From Clostridium formicaceticum (GTDB lineage: Bacteria > Bacillota > Clostridia > Peptostreptococcales > Natronincolaceae): DNA of 64,000 nt. The notes beneath the pieces are model-generated. The model was not told the origin of the DNA, did no database searches, and saw nothing but the letters and a program-made list of their open reading frames with translations. The stretch lies in contig NZ_CP017603.1 in the NCBI RefSeq assembly GCF_001854185.1, positions 4,340,001-4,404,000 on the forward strand, written 5' to 3'. Positions within the stretch are counted from its first letter, which is position 1. The number at the start of each line of letters is the position of its first letter. Of the stretch, positions 51,234 through 60,480 are shown one piece after another. Made by a program: the position numbers and the translations under genes.

Positions 51234-52682
51234 CTAACTTCTTTCCATCAATATTTTTATAGGCTCATACTTTGTAATTTTACTGATTGATACAAGTCCG
51301 GCAAAGGATGCCAGTAATAACGCAATGCCTATGATTTCGAATATGGTATTGAGACCAAGGGCTATATCGATATTTTCAAGGGGCTGAGCACTTGAATTTG
51401 TCACAGGGTTGACTACGCTTCCCATCATCATGCCGCCGCTGAGTCCGGTAGTAGAAGCCACCACCGACTCCGCGGCTTCTATTTGCTGGGCCAGCAGAAG
51501 ATTTGTAATCGGCTGTGCAACTAACATTCCGATGCCTAGTCCAAGCGCCAGGCACAGGCAAGTTATAATCAGTATTTCTGACCACAAGCCCAGGGCCACC
51601 TTATACTTTTTCATTCCCATAGCCCGCAGTACGCCGATTTCATATTTACGCTCCCGGATGGCAATGGAAGAAAGTAGTGCAATGATTATGCCGCCAAAAA
51701 TCATAACAATAATCATGAATGAAATGGAGATGTTTTTCAGCCCTTCCACTGGACCTACTATTTTGTTATAGCTGGTTTCATCGGTTGTTACGTCAAATAT
51801 GGGGTCAAGCCCTTTAGCATAAAGCTCTTCAGCAAAAGCATCTATCCTATCTGGGTTTTCTACATAATAGGTAGCTGTTATGTTAATTCCAGAAAGCCCC
51901 GGTTGCATCTCAGCTACCACGGTTTCATAGTTTGTCAATATCTCATTTCTGCGGTTTGTGTAGGCGTTTTGTTGCCCACCTGGATTGTATTCATCTGTTG
52001 CGTCGTAATAGATTCCCACAACCGTCAATTCATAGTAGGTTTCTGTATATGTGGTATCTGCAAAGGTTTCTCCCTTGTAGGCAAGCTCTGAAGTAAAAGA
52101 AATAGTGTCACCTACAGAAATCCCGTTTAATTCTGCAAGGTCGCTGCTTATAATACACTGGTTTGGGTTTTTAGGCATACTACCTTCGGCAAGGTCACGT
52201 AACCCTTCGTCAAAATCTTCAAACCTATTACCTTGCAAGCTAAACATATAACTTGTTGGCGTTGACATCGTTCCTCCGCTCACAATCGTTCCGGTTGTTG
52301 ATCCTCCGCCACCAAGCTTGGCATCAATTGCCATAATGTTGTCACTGTTCAGCCCTGTGGAAGCCCTATAAACTGCATCATATAAATAATCGGAATTCCC
52401 AAATTCCACATATTGCTCAGAGGGAATAACTGGGGCCATTATTCTCATCCGACCGCCTGAGCTGTTTTTCATTGCCTCATCCCGCATCCTCTCCATATTG
52501 GGTATAATGGTTACAGCAGATGAAAAGCGACTTTTATAGTCATCGATAATCCCCTTTGTGGTGTTGTTAATCATAAGAGCTACTACCGAGGCGATGATAA
52601 TGACAAATATGATTGCCCCAAGCAAGATATTACGTCCTCGGTTTCGGAGGATATTATGAAATGCGTTTTGTAAGATATACAT
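51234..52682 (-). CDS. FtsX/MacB-like ABC transporter permease
   Basis: A 482-aa permease of the MacB type: one N-terminal helix (about 17-40), an extracellular MacB-like core to about 320, then three helices near 325-350, 375-400 and 440-465. NAFHNILRNRGRNILLGAII at the start is typical. AAAGGAG precedes the ATG. The promoter at 52730-52759 carries a tandem motif shared with the exoprotein gene at 55279. Confidence 0.9.
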   Translation of the reverse strand: MYILQNAFHNILRNRGRNILLGAIIFVIIIASVVALMINNTTKGIIDDYKSRFSSAVTIIPNMERMRDEAMKNSSGGRMRIMAPVIPSEQYVEFGNSDYLYDAVYRASTGLNSDNIMAIDAKLGGGGSTTGTIVSGGTMSTPTSYMFSLQGNRFEDFDEGLRDLAEGSMPKNPNQCIISSDLAELNGISVGDTISFTSELAYKGETFADTTYTETYYELTVVGIYYDATDEYNPGGQQNAYTNRRNEILTNYETVVAEMQPGLSGINITATYYVENPDRIDAFAEELYAKGLDPIFDVTTDETSYNKIVGPVEGLKNISISFMIIVMIFGGIIIALLSSIAIRERKYEIGVLRAMGMKKYKVALGLWSEILIITCLCLALGLGIGMLVAQPITNLLLAQQIEAAESVVASTTGLSGGMMMGSVVNPVTNSSAQPLENIDIALGLNTIFEIIGIALLLASFAGLVSISKITKYEPIKILMERS

Positions 52683-52729
52683 ATATTGTTTTCTCCTTTC
52701 GCTTGTGTTTTTAAAATCTTACATTCCTA

Positions 52730-52759
52730 AGTATAAAGGTAAATCCTTTAGTGAACCTT
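52730..52759 (-). promoter_or_regulatory. ABC operon promoter with tandem response-regulator sites
   Basis: On the minus strand AAGGTTCACTA and AAGGATTTACC (52738-52759) are 11-bp direct repeats, a spacing usual for OmpR/PhoB-type regulators. They replace the -35 of a promoter with TATACT at 52730-52735. A further half site AAGGTTCGCC lies near 52836-52850. Confidence 0.6.
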
Positions 52760-53110
52760 GAATGCGTCTTCATTGATGCCTGGCAATAAATGCAATAGTG
52801 TGTATCAAATTCCATTATCTATATGACGGTTTGGAGATTTTAGGCGAACCTTAAGACCGATTAAGAGATTTTATATAAGCAACAGCAGGAAATAGATTTG
52901 AAGCATAATTTCCTTAACTATAGAAAAAAACGATAACTCAATGGCCATCGCTCTTTTCTTCTGTATATAATCTCACTAATCGTGTTATAGTTTTATTTTT
53001 CTAATTTCTATTATTAAATCTTCTATAGGTGGTTTTGTTTAATGCATTTAATAAGGGCTTTGCTCGTTATTCAACGGTTTCAGAGGAAGATTGAACTTCC
53101 ACTGAAAAAA
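52760..53110. other. intergenic region between ABC operon and histidine kinase
   Basis: Contains the half site near 52840 and AT-rich DNA. A stretch at 53036-53095 reads open in two plus-strand frames and looks like a decayed gene tail, but has no start. No intact gene. Confidence 0.4.
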
Positions 53111-53153
53111 TTAAGATGTTCCCCGCCATCTATAGAGGCGGGGGACATCTTAA
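53111..53153 (-). terminator. intrinsic terminator of the two-component operon
   Basis: A 17-bp stem (53111-53127 with 53137-53153, one mismatch) with loop ATCTATAGA, followed on the minus strand by T6. The G-rich arm and TATAGA loop resemble the IS-like hairpins elsewhere, so a mobile hairpin may serve as terminator. Confidence 0.8.
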
Positions 53154-53158
53154 CTTAG

Positions 53159-54442
53159 TTATAATCCAAGTGTAAAGGTAAAGGTGGTGTATTCATTTTC
53201 CACACTTGTGACCTGTATTTCGCCACCTAGCCTATCTATGATGGTTTTCGCAATAGATAAGCCTAAACCATAACTGCCGCCTTCATGGGTTCTGGAGGGA
53301 TCTCCTCTATAAAATCTATCAAAAACCTTCGGCAAATCTTTCTTTGCTATTCCTTTCCCACTATTTCTTATAGAATATATAACCTGACTTTTTGATTTCT
53401 TAAGCGATATATCAATCTGCCCATTTTCATTTGAATACTTTATTGCATTATCGAATAAAATCGTGACTAATTGTTTAACTCTTTCTGCATCTCCTTTTAC
53501 AATGATGTCATCCTCTATCCAGTGGGAGAGCTTAATATCTTTTTCAAGCATTATGGCTTCCATCGACAGCATCACATCTTTTACAACGTTACTTATATTA
53601 AATGGGTTTTTTCGTGTTTCAAAATTTACATCCTCTAGCTTAGCCAAAGACAAAAGATCATTGATAAGCTTTGTCATTCTATCCGTTCCAATTTTTATAT
53701 AATCAAGCCATTTTAATTGGCTTTTGATGGTTTCTTCCTGATTTTCCAAAAGTGCGTCATAATTGGCGTTTATAATTGAAAGGGGCGTTTTCAATTCATG
53801 GGAAGCATCAGCAATAAATTGCTTCTGTTTTTCCCATGTTTCGGCTATTGGTTTAATTGATCGGTTGGCAAAGTAAAGGCTGATGATAAAAATTACAAAA
53901 AGTGTAATTGCTCCCACGAAAATTAATGTAGTAAGCAGTTCCAGCAGTGTTTTTTTGTATGCTGTAATATCTAAAAATGTAATCAAATACTTATCTTCCA
54001 CAAGGGAATATTGTTGCCCATTTCTAAGAATCATACGCCTGCCCTTTTGGGTTATAAGATATTGCCATTGCCTGCCCTCTAAGGTTATTGAAGCACTGCT
54101 TTTATTCTTGCTCCAGACAGCTTCTATAGCTTTATAATATACTTCCTCAGGCATATCAATAAAAGAGTTGACTTCTAAAATCTTCCCATCGGCGTCCAAC
54201 TCTATACTAAATGTAAGTGTATCCCCCAAAGGAACTCTTTGAATTACAGCAACTCCTTTTTCCGTATCGTTAAGCATACTCATTCTTATTGGCATTTCAG
54301 CTCGTGAAGTCAACTTACTTTGAATTTCCGAATATATGTTGTTATAAGTAATGAAATATATTATAGCAAATGCAGTAATCATCACCAGGGAAGTGATGGA
54401 CATATTAAGAACGAGAAATTTATTCCTAAGCTTTGTGAACAT
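53159..54442 (-). CDS. sensor histidine kinase
   Basis: A 427-aa kinase. The first membrane helix is near 14-35. An extracellular sensor region runs to about 165, a second helix from 170 to 195. The DHp has His215 in ASHELKTPLSII, and the ATPase domain has LFDNAIKYS, IRNSGKGI and SYGLGLSIAKTI. The ATG at 54442 follows GGAG with better spacing than the ATG at 54454. It overlaps the response regulator stop. The ligand is unknown. Confidence 0.92.
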   Translation of the reverse strand: MFTKLRNKFLVLNMSITSLVMITAFAIIYFITYNNIYSEIQSKLTSRAEMPIRMSMLNDTEKGVAVIQRVPLGDTLTFSIELDADGKILEVNSFIDMPEEVYYKAIEAVWSKNKSSASITLEGRQWQYLITQKGRRMILRNGQQYSLVEDKYLITFLDITAYKKTLLELLTTLIFVGAITLFVIFIISLYFANRSIKPIAETWEKQKQFIADASHELKTPLSIINANYDALLENQEETIKSQLKWLDYIKIGTDRMTKLINDLLSLAKLEDVNFETRKNPFNISNVVKDVMLSMEAIMLEKDIKLSHWIEDDIIVKGDAERVKQLVTILFDNAIKYSNENGQIDISLKKSKSQVIYSIRNSGKGIAKKDLPKVFDRFYRGDPSRTHEGGSYGLGLSIAKTIIDRLGGEIQVTSVENEYTTFTFTLGL

Positions 54443-54443
54443 T

Positions 54444-55130
54444 TTATTCTCCATCCTTTGCCGTTTTTAAGACATATCCTGCACCCCGTATCGTATGAAT
54501 CGAAACCTTAGATTCCAAACGATTTATTTTTTTTCGTAAAAGGGACACATGGATCTCTACACGATTATCTTCGGCATCAGTATCATAACCCCATAGTTTT
54601 TCAATGATCATCTCTTTTGAAATAACCATGTTATTTCTTTTTATTAGCATTTCTAGTATTTGAGATTCTTTTAAGGTTAGTTTTATTTTCTTGTTGCCAC
54701 AGCAAAGCATAAGGGTAAGAGGGTTAAGCTCAATATCTCCATATTTAAGTATGCCATCATTTATAAGTTCTGTTTTTCTACGTCCCAATGCACGCAAACG
54801 AGCCAACAGTTCGTCAGTATGGAAGGGTTTTGCCAAATAATCATCAGCGCCACTGTCAAGGCCCTGTACCTTGTCCTCCGTTTCACCTCTTGCTGTTAGC
54901 AGAATAACTGGTGTTTCAATACCAGTTTTTCGTAGCTCCCTCAATACATTTATCCCATTCATTTTGGGAAGCATGATGTCGAGAATGATAAGGTCATAAA
55001 TACCAGAAAGCCCGTAATCCAATCCGTCTTCTCCATCATATACTAAATCAACACTATAGTTATTCTTTTTTAATACCTGAACAATGGCTTCAGCCATATA
55101 CTTCTCATCTTCAACCATTAAAATTCTCAC
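54444..55130 (-). CDS. OmpR-family response regulator
   Basis: A 228-aa regulator. The receiver has MRILMVEDEKYMAEAI and phospho-acceptor Asp51 in LIILDIMLPK. The winged helix has LTLKESQILEMLIKRNNMVI and ends with HTIRGAGYVLKT. It starts at GTG after AGGAGG. It probably binds the 11-bp tandem repeats at 52738-52759 and 56189-56210, thus controlling the ABC pair and the exoprotein beside it. Confidence 0.92.
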   Translation of the reverse strand: MRILMVEDEKYMAEAIVQVLKKNNYSVDLVYDGEDGLDYGLSGIYDLIILDIMLPKMNGINVLRELRKTGIETPVILLTARGETEDKVQGLDSGADDYLAKPFHTDELLARLRALGRRKTELINDGILKYGDIELNPLTLMLCCGNKKIKLTLKESQILEMLIKRNNMVISKEMIIEKLWGYDTDAEDNRVEIHVSLLRKKINRLESKVSIHTIRGAGYVLKTAKDGE

Positions 55131-55164
55131 CTACATGCCTCCTTATTATTTTTGACTATATCAT

Positions 55165-55217
55165 AAAAAGTATCCCCAAAAAAGGGGCTTTCAACAGCTC
55201 CTTTTTGTGGACACTTT
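55165..55217 (-). terminator. terminator of the exoprotein gene
   Basis: AAGTATCCCCAAAAAAGGGG and AGCTCCTTTTTGTGGACACTT form a long imperfect stem. On the minus strand it ends in TTTTTAT. Confidence 0.6.
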
Positions 55218-55278
55218 ACTTTTGAGTAAAAATCAAATCTGTATTCTAATTTTTCTTAATTAATTTCATAACCCCTAT

Positions 55279-56133
55279 CTATATAACCTCTGCACCGTCT
55301 CTAATCTTCATCTCATAACCTGCACCATCATTGGGGCCCATACCTCTAATGACAGTTCCTTCTTTACCATTGAATGCTGGCATACCCTCTGGTACATCCT
55401 CACTCCATGTTTCTCCGCCGTCTGTGGAATAGAGTTTGACTCCATCTTCAAGCTTCACCATATATCCTGCACCGTCTCTATTCTTCATTATATAACCTGT
55501 TTCACCATTAAATCCCATACCTCTAATGACAATTCCTTCTTTACCATTGAATGCTGGCATACCCTCTGGTACATTCTCACTCCATGTTTCTCCGCCGTCT
55601 GTGGAGTAGAGTTTGACTCCATCTTCAAGCTTCACCATATATCCTGCACCGTCTCTAATCTTCATCTCATAACCTGTACCATCATTGGGGCCCATACTTC
55701 TAATGACAGTTCCTTCTTTACCATTGAATGCTGGCATACCCTCTGGTACATTCTCACTCCATGTTTCTCCGCCGTCTGTGGAGTAGAGTTTGACTCCATC
55801 TTCAAGCTTCACCATATATCCTGCACCGTCTCTAATCTTCATTATATAACCTGTTTCACCATTAAATCCCATACCTCTAATGAACCCTCTACTTCCTTCC
55901 TTACCGTTGAATGCTGTTACGCCTTCAGGTGCATTCTCACTCCATGTTTGGCTACCATCTGTAGAATAAATTGTAACACCATTTTCAACCTTTCTCAACA
56001 TAGCAGCACTATCGTTTGCTGCAAAGACTGTTCCAGCGCCTGTCGCAGCCACAAGCGTCCCGCAAAGGAGTGCAATGCCAGCTTTCTTTTTTGTAGTATT
56101 CATTGTTGATAAAATTTTACTTTTCATGTTCAT
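55279..56133 (-). CDS. secreted protein with 59-aa Asp-box-like tandem repeats
   Basis: A 284-aa exoprotein. The signal peptide is about 1-39, ending near VFAAN. The rest is built from a 59-aa unit: one diverged copy followed by three near-identical ones. Each holds GYMVKLEDGVKLYSTDGGET, then W-S-E and VPEGMPAFNGKEG. STDGGETW fits the Asp-box (BNR) pattern S-x-D-x-G-x-x-W. At DNA level the period is exactly 177 bp. Its promoter shares tandem motifs with the neighbouring ABC operon, so it is probably part of the same stress response. I do not recognise a named family. Confidence 0.8.
   Translation of the reverse strand: MNMKSKILSTMNTTKKKAGIALLCGTLVAATGAGTVFAANDSAAMLRKVENGVTIYSTDGSQTWSENAPEGVTAFNGKEGSRGFIRGMGFNGETGYIMKIRDGAGYMVKLEDGVKLYSTDGGETWSENVPEGMPAFNGKEGTVIRSMGPNDGTGYEMKIRDGAGYMVKLEDGVKLYSTDGGETWSENVPEGMPAFNGKEGIVIRGMGFNGETGYIMKNRDGAGYMVKLEDGVKLYSTDGGETWSEDVPEGMPAFNGKEGTVIRGMGPNDGAGYEMKIRDGAEVI
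55300..55866 (-). repeat. 177-bp near-identical tandem repeats inside the exoprotein gene
   Basis: The marker AGAGTTTGAC starts at 55431, 55608 and 55785, giving a period of 177 bp. Units differ at only a few positions, implying recent expansion by recombination or slippage. Confidence 0.85.
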
Positions 56134-56179
56134 GATACCTCCTAAATTTTTTTTAGTAAGTAGTTACCTTACATTTACT

Positions 56180-56210
56180 ATCATAAACCCTCTACCTTTA
56201 GCGAACCTTT
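56180..56210 (-). promoter_or_regulatory. exoprotein promoter with tandem response-regulator sites
   Basis: On the minus strand AAAGGTTCGCT and AAAGGTAGAGG (56189-56210) are spaced 11 bp and lie just upstream of TATGAT (56180-56185). This is the same arrangement as at 52730-52759. Confidence 0.6.
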
Positions 56211-56337
56211 AGTCTGCCAAATTTATGAAATAGTTGAGCTTTTTGCTGTTGGAAGATTAAAAACAACATTCTCTTTTATCCATTTCTTGCCTTGCATTTT
56301 TACACATATTGAAATTATTTGTTTTTTTCCTTGGTAG

Positions 56338-56394
56338 ACAAGAAAAAGAGCACCTCAAAACAATTTATTGCTTTTGGCATGCTCTCTTTCTTGT
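56338..56394 (-). terminator. 15-bp hairpin downstream of the sugar ABC ATPase
   Basis: ACAAGAAAAAGAGCA at 56338-56352 pairs with 56380-56394 with one mismatch across a 27-nt loop. No clear T-run follows. The remaining part of 56134-56470 holds only the exoprotein promoter. Confidence 0.5.
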
Positions 56395-56470
56395 AAAGTG
56401 TATTTTTCTATATGATATAGTAAATTCTGTAATTTATAAAACCTTATCGTCACTGCTACACGTAGATTTT

Positions 56471-57586
56471 CTAAGTATTGGTTATTGTTTTCTCCGTTTC
56501 TTTATCAAAAATATGGATCTTACCAGGATCTAAAGCCAGCTTTATAATCTCTCCAACCTTCACCTGTTTCTGTGGATCAACCTTTGCAATAAAATCGGTA
56601 CCCTCAATTTTTACATTCAAAAGAATTTCAGAGCCAAGCATTTCAACAACCTCTACTTCTGCTTCTACAACACAATCTGCCAATGAATCAAGGTAAATTT
56701 CTTGATCAAATATGGCTTCAGGTCTGATTCCCATGATCACTTCCCTGCCTAAGTAATTAAGTTCCTCTAGTTTTTTTGCCTTTTCATAGGGTAACTTGAT
56801 ACTGCTTTTACCAAACTTTAAGTATATTTCCTCTCCAAATTTCTCTACCATTACTTCTCTGAAGTTCATCTGGGGACTTCCAATAAATCCTGCCACAAAT
56901 AAATTATTCGGCTTTTCATAAAGCCTCTGAGGTGAATCCATCTGCTGAATATACCCATCCTTCATCACAACAATTCTTGTTCCCATTGTCATGGCTTCTG
57001 TCTGATCATGTGTAACATAGATAAAGGTTGTTTGCAGCTGCTGATGAAGTTTGCTGATTTTGGTCCTCATCTGAGCCCTTAGTTTTGCATCAAGATTTGA
57101 CAAAGGTTCATCCATAAGAAATACCTTCGGTTTTCGTACTATGGCACGTCCCAAAGCCACCCGTTGCCTCTGACCTCCAGATAAGGCCTTCGGCTTTCTA
57201 TGAAGAAGGTGTTCTATCTCAAGGAGTTTTGCAGCTTCATACACACTTGCTTTTATTTCATTTTTGGGGATTTTCTTTAATTTCAAGCTGTATGCCATAT
57301 TTTCAAAAACTGTCATATGAGGATACAAAGCATAGTTCTGAAAAACCATTGCAATATCCCTGTCTTTAGGTTGCATATGGTTTACTAATCTTCCGTCTAT
57401 AAATATTTCTCCTTCGGTTACTTCTTCCAATCCTGCAACCATCCTAAGTGTAGTAGTTTTTCCACAGCCAGAGGGACCTACAAAAACGATAAATTCCTTA
57501 TCTTCGATATCCAAATTGAAATCCGCCACTGCAACAACTTTATCTTCAAATTTTTTTGTGACATGTTTTAAGTTTACATTGGCCAA
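56471..57586 (-). CDS. carbohydrate ABC transporter ATPase, MsmK/UgpC type
   Basis: A 371-aa ATPase with GPSGCGKTT, LSGGQRQRVALGRAI and VFLMDEPLSNLD. The long C-terminal OB-fold regulatory domain contains MGIRPEAI. Members of this family energise sugar importers and are often shared between several. The start is taken as the TTG at 57586 (protein beginning MANVNLKHVTKKF), 8 nt after AGGGATG; the in-frame GTG at 57595 is too close. It is the last gene of the operon. Confidence 0.92.
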   Translation of the reverse strand: MANVNLKHVTKKFEDKVVAVADFNLDIEDKEFIVFVGPSGCGKTTTLRMVAGLEEVTEGEIFIDGRLVNHMQPKDRDIAMVFQNYALYPHMTVFENMAYSLKLKKIPKNEIKASVYEAAKLLEIEHLLHRKPKALSGGQRQRVALGRAIVRKPKVFLMDEPLSNLDAKLRAQMRTKISKLHQQLQTTFIYVTHDQTEAMTMGTRIVVMKDGYIQQMDSPQRLYEKPNNLFVAGFIGSPQMNFREVMVEKFGEEIYLKFGKSSIKLPYEKAKKLEELNYLGREVIMGIRPEAIFDQEIYLDSLADCVVEAEVEVVEMLGSEILLNVKIEGTDFIAKVDPQKQVKVGEIIKLALDPGKIHIFDKETEKTITNT

Positions 57587-57732
57587 AATAATCACATCCC
57601 TATTATAAAAATTTTAATCATAACCTCCCTCCATCAAATCCAAATCTTTTTTTATGAACCATAATTCTCTAAACACATATCAAATATCCTATACCTTATT
57701 CTTAGATAACACTTTATGGGTCATCTATAGTT

Positions 57733-59127
57733 TTATAGATTATTATTTATAGATAAAGGATTTTCACCCTCAATATTTTTAAGCTCATCAAACGCAGGAA
57801 ATTTTCTTTGCACTAGAAAAATATAAATAGCTATTACTATTTTTATATCCATCACAATTGGAAGATGGATTATCATCATGATCACATTCGAAAGTAGTAG
57901 AACTGCCAAATAGCCTATACTGAAAAACAAAAGTCCTTTATCTAACTGTTGTTGGATATGCTTCGAAAAAAAGAAGCCTATATATAATAATAGTCCTCCA
58001 AGGACAGTACCTAAAATAGAAGTCAATACAATAAGAAGTTCTGAAAGATAAGGTATGCACTGAAATAATGTTTTAGAAGTAGCAATCCCAAGTAAATTAT
58101 TTATGAATAAATCTATAGAATATATAGCATAGCTACTATCTACTGCTGGTATATAAAAATCAAATTTAATGCTGTTTAATATTATATATACACAAGAAGT
58201 CAAAAACAAAAACCTCATTATTAGATAGATTAGTACCTTTCTATTTGACTTCATGGCTTCCGAAAAATATTGCGTTGAGCAGCTGTTTCTTATAGTTAAA
58301 AACATTCTCTTTAATGCTTTTATTTGAGTTTTAGTAGCATCATATATAATAGAAATTCCAAATATAAATATAAGGATTTTGTTTATTTGAAAAATTCTTT
58401 TTTGAAAGCTTCTATAATCTGTTATTTTATAATTTGATGAAGATTTTCCTATGTCCTCCAATACCTTTATAACAGCCTTTGGACTTTGAATGCCCTTTCC
58501 TTCATCTGATATCGCCACTTGAAAGTAAGGAATTTCAATGTTTTCATCCAATATGAATACAGCTTGTAAAGGAATATATATATTAGACTCCTTTTTTTTC
58601 AGTAAATTAGATAAAAGACTATTCCTTCTTTTGTATACTCCAATGATAGTAAAATTTTTATCCATCAACTCCATATTCATGCCTATAATGTCTGTGCTCT
58701 TAAATAATTTTAATGCCGTTTCCTCTTCTATGATTAAAACTCTATCTTTATTCATTTCTTGCTTTTCTGTTAAAAAGCTTCCTCCTATAAGATTAATATC
58801 GGCAAAGCTTTGGTAAGAAGAACTTATTGCTAAAGCTCTTACAGACATAGCATTTGATTGATTTTTTATATTTACTTCAAAGGGAAGGGTAAATGAAATA
58901 AGATTTTCCTTTAATTTATGTTCTAACTTTAAAACCTCATCCTTAGTAAATCCATAGGTACTACGCTTAATTGAATTTTCTTTTGCTTCAACGGATATTT
59001 TATTGAAGCCAAATGTACCTAATAATACTTCAGCATTTTTATTTATCCCTTGAATAAAACTAATACTGAGCAACAAAATGAAAATTCCAGAAAAGAAAAA
59101 GCATTTCCAAATTTTTCTAACGTTCAT
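57733..59127 (-). CDS. MacB/FtsX-like membrane protein without ATPase domain
   Basis: A 464-aa protein with an N-terminal helix at about 10-27 and an extracellular MacB-core-like region to about 245 (INLIGGSFLTEKQEMNKDRV, IIGVYKRRNSLL). About five C-terminal helices follow, more than the usual three of FtsX proteins. The ATG at 59127 follows GGGAG with 8-nt spacing. It overlaps the adaptor gene, so the two work together. No LolD-type ATPase is adjacent; the only ATPase is MsmK-like. Confidence 0.75.
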   Translation of the reverse strand: MNVRKIWKCFFFSGIFILLLSISFIQGINKNAEVLLGTFGFNKISVEAKENSIKRSTYGFTKDEVLKLEHKLKENLISFTLPFEVNIKNQSNAMSVRALAISSSYQSFADINLIGGSFLTEKQEMNKDRVLIIEEETALKLFKSTDIIGMNMELMDKNFTIIGVYKRRNSLLSNLLKKKESNIYIPLQAVFILDENIEIPYFQVAISDEGKGIQSPKAVIKVLEDIGKSSSNYKITDYRSFQKRIFQINKILIFIFGISIIYDATKTQIKALKRMFLTIRNSCSTQYFSEAMKSNRKVLIYLIMRFLFLTSCVYIILNSIKFDFYIPAVDSSYAIYSIDLFINNLLGIATSKTLFQCIPYLSELLIVLTSILGTVLGGLLLYIGFFFSKHIQQQLDKGLLFFSIGYLAVLLLSNVIMMIIHLPIVMDIKIVIAIYIFLVQRKFPAFDELKNIEGENPLSINNNL

Positions 59128-59132
59128 TTTCC

Positions 59133-60410
59133 TCACTCCCTTTGCTGAGGTCGTACTCTGCTGCCATCATGAATTGCTTTTTCGAAATCATATACAATAT
59201 TCGTTCTATGGTCCAGACCATCTAATATTACGGAGTTTTGATTATCACTGTCCCCTACGCTTATGTATTGTTTCTTTATATAATACTCCTTACCTAAAGT
59301 ACCTTCTCGTTCCTTTAAAATAAAAACAAAATAGCCGCTATTATCTCTTCCAAGAGCAGTATTAGGTACAAGTATATTGAAGTTTTTTGACTTTTTAACA
59401 ATACGATAATCTAACTTTTCTCCCCCTAAAAAATCTCCTTCCTCCAAATCAGCCTTAAGCTCTTTGGAATTATCCTTGATGGTAATTTTTTTGATAGGTA
59501 TATCAATCAATTTACTTGCGGATTTTAAATAAACTAATATTGAATCTCCAACAGATATAAAGCTATTGTCTTCCAAATCAATGGAAGCAGAAAAAACAAA
59601 TCCCTTATCCAAGTCAATAATGGAACATATCGGTTGATTATCAACTGCCAATCCACCGCTTTGATAGTGTATTTCCCTAACAATTCCCTCACATGGCGAA
59701 AGTATTGTTTCTTCCTCCTGTAATTCAACTATTTTTAACTGCTGCAATTGTATATCATAGCGTAAGGCTTCGATTTCTCTTTTCTTCTCTTCTTGTGATA
59801 TTTGTTGTTTACTGTTTTCTTCCTGAAGTTCTTTATTTTTTTGTTGATAATCTTTTCGCCCTATTTCAAGATTGTATTGTGCTTCTTTGACACTATCGGC
59901 AGTTTCAGCTCCTGCCTCTAACAATACCATCTTTTTATCTAAGTCCTCTTGTAGTTTATTCACTCTCTCTAAAGTCTTTTCGATCTCCAATTCTAAAATT
60001 TCTATCTGTGTGTCTTTTGTTTGTAAAAGTAGTTTTTCTAAATTGGTTTCTAATTTTCTTAGGTTTATTTCTTCTTCAAGCAACTTATTATTTGAAACTT
60101 GATTATAAAGAATAGCTATAACTTGTCCCTTTTTCACTTTTTCCCCCGCTTCAACCTTTATTTCCTTAATTCTTTTGGTTGAGTCAGGATATATGTTAAG
60201 GGTTTCTCTTGGAATAATTGTACCAGTGCCTACTGTTTCATAGGTTAATATACCAGAATAAGGTCTTGATACAGCTACCACAGGAAGAAATATATTTTGA
60301 ATTGTTTTTGAAAAAAAAGTAATGATTAACATACTCATAAAAAAGATAACAATCGCTTTTCCAAACACTTTTTTTCTTTGTTCTTCCTTGATTTCTTCAT
60401 AATTTTGCAT
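59133..60410 (-). CDS. HlyD/MacA-family membrane-fusion adaptor
   Basis: A 425-aa adaptor with one N-terminal helix at about 20-42. The first biotinyl-lipoyl half-motif is EVKVKKGQVIA-like (VEAGEKVKKGQVIAILYN). A long coiled coil spans about 105-225 (rich in KLEEEI-type heptads). The second lipoyl half is SPCEGIVREIHYQSGGLAV, and beta-barrel regions follow. Gram-positive homologues serve peptide and bacteriocin exporters. TGGAGG precedes the ATG. It sits within a sugar-importer operon. Confidence 0.88.
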   Translation of the reverse strand: MQNYEEIKEEQRKKVFGKAIVIFFMSMLIITFFSKTIQNIFLPVVAVSRPYSGILTYETVGTGTIIPRETLNIYPDSTKRIKEIKVEAGEKVKKGQVIAILYNQVSNNKLLEEEINLRKLETNLEKLLLQTKDTQIEILELEIEKTLERVNKLQEDLDKKMVLLEAGAETADSVKEAQYNLEIGRKDYQQKNKELQEENSKQQISQEEKKREIEALRYDIQLQQLKIVELQEEETILSPCEGIVREIHYQSGGLAVDNQPICSIIDLDKGFVFSASIDLEDNSFISVGDSILVYLKSASKLIDIPIKKITIKDNSKELKADLEEGDFLGGEKLDYRIVKKSKNFNILVPNTALGRDNSGYFVFILKEREGTLGKEYYIKKQYISVGDSDNQNSVILDGLDHRTNIVYDFEKAIHDGSRVRPQQRE

Positions 60411-60418
60411 AAAAGCAA

Positions 60419-60475
60419 CCTCCAGATATAAAATGAGCCTTAATTCAGTGGGAGTCTTAGCACTATACCGAAGAA
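60419..60475. repeat. shortened copy of the hairpin repeat seen at 1965-2105
   Basis: AAAATGAGCCTTAATTCAG followed by TGGGAGTCTTAGCACTATACC joins the left flank and the right flank of the element at 1965-2105 with the middle missing. It lies between the adaptor and permease genes. Confidence 0.55.
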
Positions 60476-60480
60476 TAAGC

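Noticed and set aside
53036-53095. Plus-strand reading frame that could be a transposase tail
   Set aside because: It is too short and lacks a start; noted only as possible decay.
55279-56133. Regular direct repeats that might be a CRISPR array
   Set aside because: The period is 177 bp, in frame, and encodes a 59-aa protein repeat; there are no unique spacers.
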